Below are positions 27,401 through 39,400 of a DNA stretch of 64,000 nt, in pieces. Under the pieces are notes generated by a model that searched no databases, was not told the origin of the DNA, and worked only from the letters and a program-made list of their open reading frames with translations. Within the stretch, counting starts at the first letter, position 1, and each line of letters begins with the position of its first letter. The stretch is from assembly GCF_963576615.1 (NCBI RefSeq), contig NC_088708.1, positions 60,127,196 through 60,191,195 of the forward strand. The letters are read 5' to 3'. A program made the translations under genes and the position numbers. This stretch comes from Watersipora subatra (lineage: Eukaryota; Bryozoa; Gymnolaemata; Cheilostomatida; Watersiporidae).

Positions 27401-30400
27401 TATTTTTCCAGATCTCTGCCTTCCTGTCCCTAAAGTTGTCCAATATTAACTAGATTTTTATTCTTTTAGAGAGCAATCACAGAGAAGAGTTGTTATTCCT
27501 TGGTGACACGCCTGCACAAGTTTCTTTAGAAATACAGAAAGTGGGTATAACTAAATTCTTATTTTTTACCACAATTTCCTAAGCTCTTATCTTATTATGT
27601 ATATATTTCTTCATTCCGTGCATATGTTGTTAATTATCATGCAGAAGTCAGAAATTCCATTAACTGATATTCAACTTGCGGAATCTCCAAGCAATCTCTA
27701 TGCATTTCCATCTCCGCAAAGAATGGTTGTGAGTTCAACAGCATCCACCGACGCCTCACAAAGAAAATCTCCAAGAGAGTCAATACCTCTGCATTCCACA
27801 GATGATTCGCATCATCCAGTAGGAACATCGACCGACTCAACTGTCATTCATAACTCGTCAGCCATTACTTCTCTCAACTCTTCCACAACCTCTAAAGGGA
27901 ACAAACGTTCCACAAAACCCACATCATTCAGCCAACATTCACCCAGGTCTCAGGGTTCCAGTCATTCTGGGAGCCGGCAAAAAAATGAATCTAAGGGTTC
28001 ATCTGCTTCATCAGCCGGCAAGTCACTAACTGTTGAAGAAATTCAGCAAAGGCAGCGACAGCAGCATGCCATGCAACGACAGCAATCCAGTGAGACAGTT
28101 ATACAGATGCCCATAAGTCAGCACTGTCATCACAGTTTAAATGTGAGCAATGCGCCGCAGCCCCCAACTTCGCACACACTTCCTCCAGCTCAACATCAGA
28201 CTACGGCACATGTCTCTGTCTCCGTCTCCTCGCTTCCTGCTACTCATTCTGCACACACGAAACAGATGGGATCACAGAAAGTTCATGCTTCAACTCTCAA
28301 AGTAGGGCAAGTCCAAGCCCAATCACAAGGTACCGACAATCAGCAACCAACCACCAAGCCAGAGTCACATCAGCACCATAAGAACAAAGTCACGCAGTTA
28401 TCACTTCCTACGCAAGTGCATAGTCCTTTACCGTCAGGAAATGCCCTACGATCTCCAGAAGGTCTATCTCCTGAGGTATCAGATGAAAGTGATGGCTTCA
28501 CTGTGGCGGATCATGATGTGTCAGAAAAGCAATCGAAAGTGTTGAAGGCATGCAAGTCATCAGAGTCTCCGGACATGTCTACTGATGCAGACAAAAGACG
28601 AACTAGCCAAGGTAATATTTTTGCTAAGGTTTCAACAGGCTTAAGATTTGACACAACGGTTTGTCAATTTGTAGGTGGCTATATTTTGTATTAAACAGAA
28701 GCTGGCGTTTAATTTATCAAGCATATTTTATGCAAATTTAAAGTTTACTGATTTTTTATATCTAAGGACTTTGTGAAAGTAGGTATTTACATTTTCAACA
28801 GATTGTATAAAAAGCATGTTTACTTTGAACAGTTTGCAAAGTGTAAATTACCATAAAACCTCTAATTGAACGCCACTATTATTTGAATGCCACCTCTATT
28901 TGATGGCACTATAGAAAAAGGATGGAAAAATAGAGCGCCACCCTTTAATTGAAAGCCACCTCAATTTGACCGCCACTTTTGCATTCTTTGATCTTTATGA
29001 ACCCATAATATCAAGCGACCAGTAGAAAAGTGTCCACAAAATTATTGACTACATTGATAACAATTAATTCTTTTATTGCCCAACTCCAAGGCTTTTCATT
29101 TATTTTCGTTGGAACTCTGAAAGAGTCGCCCTAGAAATAGTTAACAACTGCATTAAGCTACTAGTAGTTCATTGTTTAACGCCGTCTGGATACTTCAACG
29201 TATGTGGAAAACGGTTTACGTTCATGATGGTATATGAACGACTAGTTTTAGGCTAACAGTTGTGCTTAGCGAGCAAAACTTTTACGCTTTGCATTTGTGC
29301 AAAATGCAACGTGTAAAAGTTTTGCTCTGCTAAAAAAAGTTGTTTGGACGCCAATATAGACTAATTCAGCAGTACAAAAGAAGAGTTGGGGTCAGAAGAC
29401 TTGTGGAAGGTATTGAACAACCAGAAGATGTTCGTTCTATCGAAAGCAACGATCAGAACGCAACTGGCTGAGTCAACGGTACACATATTTTTGTTTAAAA
29501 AATGTTAATATTTCTGCATGTATTATAAGTATGGTTCATTTATGTCACTAGTTTGTGAATATGTATTTATAGCATTTGATAGATTATTGCTATATAACTT
29601 TAAATTTGCAGATTTATAGTATATTATTTGATAGCATCATTGCGGTAATCTGATCTTACAATGAATGGATCGACGCTTGTAACTCTTGTTCTATTGCACA
29701 TAAAAAGCCAATTTTGGCTGCAAACTGTAGCAAACATATCAATGAGCGCAATGAGCTTTAATGCAACATTGTTGCATTTAAATATAAAATACAAGTACGC
29801 TTTCAAATTTAGAATAAAATCAAAAATTTGAAAGCTTTAAAAAATTTCAAAACCGGAAACAGGCTATAATATCATCGCAGGTTAATTGCAAGAAGTAGAT
29901 ATCAACTGGTAGACATATTTCTCAGCTTCCCAATGCTTATTTATTAAGAGATCTTTCACAGGTTGGAGGTAAGTTAGCAAATTTACTACATCCGAAAGGG
30001 TAAATGTCACTCCACCTGAAGGAGAGAACAAATGTAGGTGACATTCGCTTCGCTTGTAAAAGGGCTAGATTTATCTTCCCTAAATCCTGACGAGCCATTT
30101 CAAAAATATGATGCCAGCCTCTATTTGAGTGCTACCTCTAATTGACCACCACTATGGAGGAAGGGTTGAAAAATAAGTTTTTACAGTGGGTCTTCAAACC
30201 CTTACACAGGCATGCTGATAGTAGACCAACACGCTATATCACTGCGTTGTGAATATACTGTGGATTCATAACAAGCCACTCTTGATTATATGAATATTTT
30301 AAATATGTTATATCTATTTAGACCATTACTAGCAATCATCTATAGAGCCAACATTCGAGTAGGTCAGAGGAGATAATAAGGTTTTGTGAAGTCAACTTCG

Positions 30401-33400
30401 TGGCTAGAACACCACATAGAATTCAGTGATATATTCATCTAATATATCTGTGTCGAGGAATTTTATGGAATACACCCCTGTGAATCAATTTAATTCATCA
30501 CTTGCCCAGTCTTTTTTGCAACCTGAGACTCTCACCTGTGCAGAATTATTAAGAAAAACATGTACAGTGGCGGTTGTTCTCTTGGTTAGGTGAGACAGTA
30601 AATGAAGATGGAGAAAACAAAGAGTCAGTGGGTATAGTCCCACCTGCTACTGTTATGCTCCAACAACCGTTCTTACCTGCTGCTGTGGATGACACGCAGT
30701 ATATCTCTGTCAATGGATATAAGAGCTATTCCTTTCCTCCTCAGGATATGGACCGAGTGCTTTTTTCTGGTATGTATGAGCCTTCATCTTCATTGTCTGT
30801 AATCCTTATTGGGAAATTGGCTGCACTCAACTTATTCATCGTCAATCACTTGGGTGGAACTGAAAATTTTTGAAACAGTCCTCGTGCGTCATATACATAA
30901 AACCTGCTTTGGAATATGTCTGGGCCTTACACTTGAACTTCTTCATCTTTTTCTTCATCTTCATTCTTTGTTTATATAGTTTCTTGATTATATGGAAGCA
31001 ACTTGGACCCACGCTTATTCGGGGATGATAAATACAAGAGTTATGGCGATAAGCATAACTTTGGTGCTACTACTTCTGCTTACTCTAACTGAAGCGGTTT
31101 AGAGCTAATTGGGGTCTCTGGTAGCTTGAATTGTGAGAGATGGAATCCTTCAATTTTTATCGCTTCACACAAACAACAAAAATTCAGTTTCTTCCGCAAA
31201 TTGAGTTTTGCTAACACCGTACTTTTTGGACTTTAAACCGCACCCCTATATAAGCCGCATCTGCTTTATTTTCCAAAAAAACGATAATATTTAAAACAAT
31301 ACATAGACCGCACCTTTGTATAGGCCGCAGAGCTCAGGACGGTGCTTTTTAACTCGGCACCAACTTTGTCGTTTGAAACGGAACAGTACCAAACGGCACT
31401 GTTTCGTATTAACTGACGCTTTTTAACCTAGTGCCTAACTGAACAGTACCGTTAGTCATTGTTTCGCATTTTCTTTCACCGCTAGAGGCGCACTAACCGG
31501 AGATTCTGGTTAATGCGGGAGATTCTGGTTAATGCGCCCTAGCGGTGAAAGAAAAAGCCACAGAATAGCCGCACCCTTATATAAGCCGCATGGCTCAAAT
31601 CATCAGGAAAAATTAGCGGCTAATAGTCCGAAAAGTACGGTAAGTAACATAGCCTATAGAGTTGTAGCATCTGCTTGATAGGGAGGTTTGAATAAACAAT
31701 TTGGTATTTTTGTTGGTAGGCCTATAAAGACTACCATAGCTTCGGAACATACTGTAGCAGGTGTTTGAACTTCAATTTATGCAATGTCCACTTCTGTGTC
31801 ACTTAGAAACTTTGTTAGATATTTATTGATAGTCTCGCATTGAGATCGACATTTTTTATAGCATGAACTGTATAGTGGCATGTGTATATAGTGTTTTGCA
31901 ACATGACAAATATACTGTATATTTGTTGGATATATTTGTGCGTGTAGTATGGCATATGTACATGGCATATGGGTATTTATTAGATGTGTATGCAGTGTTT
32001 GTTAGAGTGTGTCATCCGTATGCAGTATTTTTTATTGCATGACATGTGCTTACAGTGTTCAATATATTGTTACATTTGTGTGTAGATTTGCCATAGTGTT
32101 GCGTGTATGTAATATTTGTTACATGTTCACATGTGTATGTAGTATTTCTTATAGTGTCATATGTATATAGTATTTGTTATAGTGTCACTTGTGTTTGTGA
32201 GTGTGTGTTTTTGTGCGTGTGTGTGTGTTTTTGTGTTTTTTTGCGTGTATTGGTGTTTTTGCATGTGTTCATGGGCGTGTTCGTGCATGTGTGAGATATT
32301 AGTTATAGTGTCGCCACTTGTGAATTTTACTTAAAAAGTATTGCTGTAGGTGTTATAATATCAAAATAATTTTTATTAATTAACCTTAGCAATAATTTAT
32401 GTAATGTACTTAGGAAAAATATATAGTTCAATACAGTTACTCAGAAAGGAAGCATTTTGTCCATATTAGTATCACCGATGCTCCAATAATTAAGGTAGTG
32501 CTTGTCTGAATTTCCACTACAGTGCACCCTCGGGATACGAATATCCTGTTATGCGATCTTTTTGCCTTACAAAGTGGAACATGATGATTTTTCCATCTCG
32601 CCATTTTTGAATCTTATTTCATCATACAAATTCAACAAAATCTTTGTCCGAGTTCAAACTTGGGAGTCGGTGTGCTTATTATGTATGGCGAAATAACAAA
32701 GACGTCAAAATGCTGTTCACCGCAAACGTCTTCACAACACCTGAGAAAGACCTGATGACTGGTTTCTCTCAGTTCAGCATTTCTCATGCGAAAAATCTGA
32801 CCACTGACCTTCAAACAGAAGATCAATGGTCATACTTCTCTTAATCTGCTAACAAAAATCTTTCTTTCATCTTCGAGAACAGCATCATTCGGGCTTTCTT
32901 GAAAAACTTGGTTAAAAAAAGGTTTCAATGAGGGCAGCTAAAAGTTATAATGAAAATTAAGCCGGAAACTGAAAGGTGATAAGCTTTTAGGTATGAAAAG
33001 TTGAAGTTCAGTAAAGTAATTAAGCATATATACTAAAACTTAGCTTTAAGTGTGTTTATTAAGCTAAATTCATTCAAGTTAAATTCAAAGTTTAAGTTAT
33101 ACGTTCATCTGTCTTGAAGGTAAGAACTCCCTACGGTATGTACTGTACATATCACATTGTTATATTACATTTCAATGCAGATTGTAACCAATAAATACAC
33201 TAAATACACTAAAGTTACTGTAGGTAACTATAGTTTCTAAGGTTAATGTAGGGTTTTGTAAAAAAAAAACGAAAACTCGGATTCTTATTTGGAATTGCGT
33301 AATTAAGGAGACTTTACCGATCTGGAAGGTTGCCTCATAACTGATTTATTAGCAATAAGTAAGGCATTATCCAGTACAGTGAAGCCTGCAATTACATAGT

Positions 33401-36400
33401 ACTAATTAGATATAATCCATATTTGAATAGTTATATAACAAGCAAAAACGAGGAGTAATAAAACAAATAGTTCATTCTTCAAATTTGACAGAAGCATGGT
33501 GTAATTCACTAACCTGTTCTTCTTTCTACTACAATTCCAACTAGTCTGACTTGAAGATAAACTGTGAAGCTATATATATGTACGTAGTGGTCAACTAAGG
33601 ACACTGGGGTAGTTAGTGCAAAAAAACTGGCCATCCACATCCTAAGGACAGCTTGATTAATCCTACCTATCCGGTTACATCACAGAGGTAACATCAGGAT
33701 TTCGGTGCGGCCACTGAGGACAGCCCCATTAATAGAAAGTTTAAATAAACAAGATGCGTTTTAGTAATTGTATGTGAATGAGTAATTGCAGCAAATGTGA
33801 TGAGTGCTATCTAATTTTACTACAGTTAACATACTATTTTGTTACTAATTTTTAATGTGTACGGTACTTATATAAAACTTTGATGATTTTTACCAAAAAA
33901 TGTTTGCATTGTATAATTAATATGGTTTCTATTCTCCTCCATACGATTTTTTCCGCCATTACGATGCCAACCCTAGAACAGATAAAAATCATATCCTGAG
34001 GGTGCACTGTAATTATTTTTCTGACAATCTCTCAGGATTACTTGTCTAACAATTTCCCTAGGAAATTACTTGTCTATCAATCTCTCTAGGGAATCACTTG
34101 TCTATCAATCTCTCTAGGAATTACTTGCCTAGCAATGTCTCTTGAAAATGTACTGTCTGGCAATGTCTTTTGGGAATTTCCTGTTTAGCAATGTTTCTTG
34201 GGAATTTCCTGTTTAGCAATGTTTCTTGGGAATTTCCTGTTTAGCAATGTTTCTTGGGAATTTCCTGTTTAGCAATGTTTCTTGGGAATTTCCTGTCTAG
34301 CGATGTCTCTAGAAAATTTGTCGAAGCTTCACTGGATTCACTTTGCTTTGTGTTGCAGGACCTGACGGGCCTGCTGCTTTTGTCTCAAACAACTGTAGTT
34401 GTCCAAAGTGCGCTGGGGGTTACTACGTCTCTATTCCAGGGGGTCCACCACCAAGACCAAGCCACTCTCCATCACCAATGCCTCCTCAACACCAAAACGG
34501 CATTGTGTACGGGTAAGTATGTTCCACGGCTACATTGTGTATTCTGCTGTCTGGCCATGCCTTTGAAATATGTGTCACTCATAGTCTACATTAATGGTTG
34601 AAGAAATGTTCCGATAATTGCACAGGTTTCCAAGTGGATTTATGCCACCTTCTAATGGAATGATAAACCCTGCAATACACAGCTTCAATCGTCCAAATGG
34701 GATGGTTCAACGAAATGATGTCATCTATCACCAGTTGCCTTTTATACCAGCCAATACGCCCAGGCCGGGTTATCCTGCTGGCCCTGCACCACACTTCCAA
34801 CAGCCTCCGAATTACAATCCATTTCATCCTCCATCGACTGGCTACAAAAAGAGAGTATTACACTGCACCAATTGTGGCATGTCGAATCATACAAGAAATG
34901 AGTGTTCAGAACCAGTTGATAACTCTGCCTACATCAGTGAGTTACTCTTGTTCGATTATGCTTTGGTATTTATTCTCAGGCTACTGTCAGTGGGTAACAT
35001 GGCAGACCTAGCAATGTGAATGGTCATGAAAGTGTTCGGGTGATGGAGTGTTGTGGTGATGGAGGGTTGTGGTGATGGAGTGCTGCTGTGATGAGGTGTT
35101 GTGGTGATGAAGTGTTGCGGTTATGAAGTGTTGCGGTTATGGAAGTGTTGAGGTGATGGAGGGTTGTAATTATGGAGTGTTGCTGTGATGGAGTGTTGCT
35201 GTGATGGAGTGTTGCTGTGATGGAGTGTTGCTGTGATGGAGTGTTGCTGTGATGGAGTGTTGCTGTGATGGAGTGTTGCGGTGATGGAGTGTTGCGGTGA
35301 TGAGCTGTTGCGGTGATGAAGTGTTGCGGTGATGAAGTGTTGCGGTGATGAAGTGTTGCGGTGATGGAAGTGTTGCGGTTATGGAAGTGTTGCGGTTATG
35401 GAAGTGTTGCGGTGATGGAAGTGTTGCGGTGATGGAAGTGTTGCGGGGATGGAGGGTTGCGGTGATGGAGGGTTGCGGTGATGGAGTGTTGCTGTGATGG
35501 AGGGTTGCTGTGATGGAGTGTTGCTGTGATGGAGTGTTGCTGTGATAAGTGTTGCTGTGATAAGTGTTGCTGTGATATGTGTTGCGGTGATGAAGTGTTG
35601 CGGTGATTAAGTGTTGCGGTGATGAAGTGTTGCGGTGATGAAGTGTTGCGGTGATGAAGTGTTGCGGTGATGGAGTGTTGCGGTGATGGAGTGTTGCGGT
35701 GATGGAGTGTTGCGGTGATGAAGATTTGCGGTGATGGAGTGTTGCGGTAATGAAGTGTTGCGGTCACCGAGTGTTGCAGTGATGGAAGTGTTGCGGTGAT
35801 GGAATGTTGCGGTGATGGAATGTTGCAGTGATGGAAGTGTTGCGGTGATGGAGTGTTGCTGCGATGGAGTGTTGCTGTGATAGGCTAAGTGTTGCTGTGA
35901 TAAGTGTTGCTGTGATAAGTGTTGCTGTGATAAGTGTTGCTGTGATAAGTGTTGCTGTAATAAGTGTTGCTGTGATAAGTGTTGCTGTGATAAGTGTTGC
36001 TGTGATGAAGTGTTGCGGTGATGAAGTGTTGCGGTGATGAAGTGTTGCGGTGATGAAGTGTTGCGGTGATGGAAGTGTTGCGGTGATGGAAGTGTTGCGC
36101 GATCACGGAGTGTTGCGCGATCACGGAGGGTTGCGCGATCACGGAGGGTTGCGCGATCACGGAGGGTTGCGCGATCACGGAGGGTTGCGGGGATGGAGCG
36201 TTGCGGTGATGGAGGTATTGCGGTGATGGAGTGTTGAGGTGATGGAGCGTTGAGGTGATGGAGCGTTGCTGTGATGGAGCGTTGCTGTGATGGAGCGTTG
36301 CTGTGATGGAGCGTTGCTGTGATGGAGCGTTGCGGTGATGGAGGTATTGCGGTGATGGAGGTATTGCGGTGATGGAGGTATTGCGGTGATGGAGGTATTG

Positions 36401-39400
36401 CGGTGATGGAGGGTTGCGGTGATGGAGTGTTGCGGTGATGGAGTGTTGCGGTGATGGAGTGTTGCTGTGACGGAGTGTTGTTGTGACGGAGTGTTGTTGT
36501 GACGGAGTGTTGCTGTGACGGAGTGTTGCTGTGACGGAGTGTTGCTGTGACGGAGTGTTGCTGTGATAAGTGTTGCGGTGATAAGTGTTGCGGTGATAAG
36601 TGTTGCGGTGATAAGTGTTGCTGTGATAAGTGTTGCGGTGATAAGTGTTGCGATGATGGAGTTTTGCGATGATGGAGTTTTGCGATGATGGAGTTTTGCG
36701 GTGATGGAGTTTTGCGGTGATGGAGTGCTGCGGTGATGGAGTGTTGTGGTGATGAAGGGCACAGTTACCTTTCGTCATTGGCATTTCGTTGCTCCTGCTA
36801 AGTTGTTATTCAGTTTTAAGAAAGTACAACTAAAGAATTGAGTCTTGATAACCCTTGATGGAGAGTTTCATCGTAAACCATCAACAGGTTTTTGGCAAAA
36901 ATACTCATATTTTCTTGTTGCTGAAGTTCATCTCAATTCTACGACTTCCAACTTACCACCTATGTTGGTCATTATTGCTGCATGTATTAATGGTTTGAAT
37001 TACAAGTTTAAAATAAACTAAGAGTGCTTTGTCAGAAATGTTTTAAAAGAACCGTGTTTTAAATTCAGAAAAATAACTTTTGTATATTAACAGTATCAAT
37101 TTAATCCAATTTAATTGTTTCATTTGTATGCGTTCAAAATCATCACTCAGCTTCGGTTTATTTTCTCTGGCACTTTTGAAGTTGGATGCGTTCATTCCTA
37201 TTTATGTTTGTTGTGTACTACTAGACAGTGGTAACTATTACCATTCTCTACAACGGCTCAACAGCAGGTGTAAAAATATTTGTATCTTTGGAGTGTTTCA
37301 TAGGTTTGAGTTGTAAGTTGAATGTAAATATCTTGGCCAAATAAACGGCTTATGAGATGACAAACACTTGGCTCGTGACAAACACAAAGACATTAAGTCT
37401 TAGTATGATATTTTCATATAGCTGTTAAGTTTATTTTTATATAGCTGTCAAGTTTATTTTCATATAGCTGTTAAGTTTATTTTTATATAGCTTTTAAGTT
37501 TATGTACTTGTGCAATGCATTTAACATGTTTCAACTAGCTAGCATTCGTGTTAACGCTATCAGATGGACAAAGCATCGGATGCTGTGAAACACCTGTTTG
37601 TGCTACTACCCCTAATGTCATACGCAATAATAAATCCAATTTATTTGCAGTTTGAGTCACGTTTGTACATATGTTATGCAGATGAGTACCATTTAGACAT
37701 GCAGCCCAGGACTGAGCTCTCAGAATAACATTAAAGATTTTTATCCAAACAATTCAGCCAGCTATTTGTGAGAAGTGAAACAAGGTTTCTTGTTCTACAT
37801 ATTCCACCCTGAGGAACAGCGGTGAGCTGTGTACTTTGTCTCTCCCCTCTCTTTCTGGTGCTGAGTACAGGACGATTACTGTTATAGATTCTATTCAGCT
37901 GTGGTTGTTACTGCACTTTTATTTTCTAAATTTAGACACTTACATTTTTATGCTAAAGTATTATGTCATAATTCTTTCTTATACGCACTATTTACTTGGT
38001 CTTGCTGAGCCGGTGTGGTAAGCCTACAATGAATAGTCGGAGTTGGCTGCTCGCTTACATATCTCTCCATTCTATAGACTCAGTGATCATCATATTTTCT
38101 GTGTACCTTCTATAACCAAAGCGATCGCCACAGTATTCCATGAAGCGTTGACATCTGGAAGGATATGCTTGCGTAACATTGACGGCATTGAACAGATCCA
38201 CCGCGTCTCTTTCCAGAATTCACATTTCCTTTTCATCAAGTGCATCAAACACTATAGCAACAAGGTTTTAGTTTATAGTCATCGTTTCTGTGCATTGAGC
38301 AATCCTGGTGAGTGGCGAGGTAATCTATCCGCCTATATTTAAATCCTTCTCAATAATATGGTGCTAATCTACTATTCATTTGCTGTCCAGTTGTTTTAAA
38401 TTTTATGTTAGTCCAACATTATGACTGCGCGTTTTAGTCAAAGTCTATTTTTGTGAGCAACTGCATTAGACCAATGTATCCTTCATTGCACATATGCATA
38501 GGCAATACAGACCGATATTATGGTAAATACACATTTCTCTCACCCCTGTATGTATATTTTCAGTTATTGAATTATTTTACATTGCAATGTACATAGTCAA
38601 GAGCAGTTTTCCTATGCTTTGCATAAACAATGGCAATCACAAATACTTATTTTATAAGACTAAAGTATTTAAATAAAATTGTTGAATATTTTTTTATGTA
38701 CTCATTCTTGACAATGTCTTTGTGATTTCTTTGCACGGGTTTCTTGATTTGAACGGTTAGTAGCTGTCATGGCCATAATATATCGTTAACTTGTAAATAG
38801 CGGGTTGACTGTTCGTTTCAATGTCAAGGTTGTACTTGCAGAGCCATGGGTAGGTAGCTCAGTTGGTAGAATTAAGACTTGTAGCTGCCCTGTTTTAAGC
38901 TAACCGTGTTGCTTTAGGCAGCTTCTTCATCATTGTATTAGTTTTGTTCAGCATTAGACAAATGTAGGTGGGCTTTGTTGTTCGAACCACATATCTTTTT
39001 TGTTTCAAATGTGTTTCATTTAAGAGTAGAAATAACTGGTGTTTGACTAGTTTAGAATATAATCCTATTTTATTTAACCCTCTAAAAACACGGTCTCATA
39101 GAATATAATGGTGAATTTTGGCAAATTTTCTTTTGTGTGCTAAAAGCTAGCTGACTATGAGCGGGCCAAGCTTGTTGCACGGGTCAGACATGTCCCACCA
39201 CTTTCCTAAAACAAAATAATACACCACATTAAACAACCCTGCTATACTAGAAAAGTGAATTCCAAACAGACATGCTTTTTAGTGAGGCATAATTATGTAG
39301 TTTCATTTTTGTTTAGTAATGCTGGTCCCCACAGTCTGCCTGCTCACGATAGATTTTGCTGTAAGGTGGTAGTGCAGGGTTTTCTGGTGTCTGATGCGAC

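Noticed and set aside
27637..27840. Minus-strand 67-residue frame
   Set aside because: Shadow of the large ZCCHC14-like exon 12.
35396..36784. His/Thr/Pro/Gln-rich minus-strand proteins of 123, 195 and 299 residues
   Set aside because: Translation of the 15-16-bp minisatellite; overlapping frames are all open.
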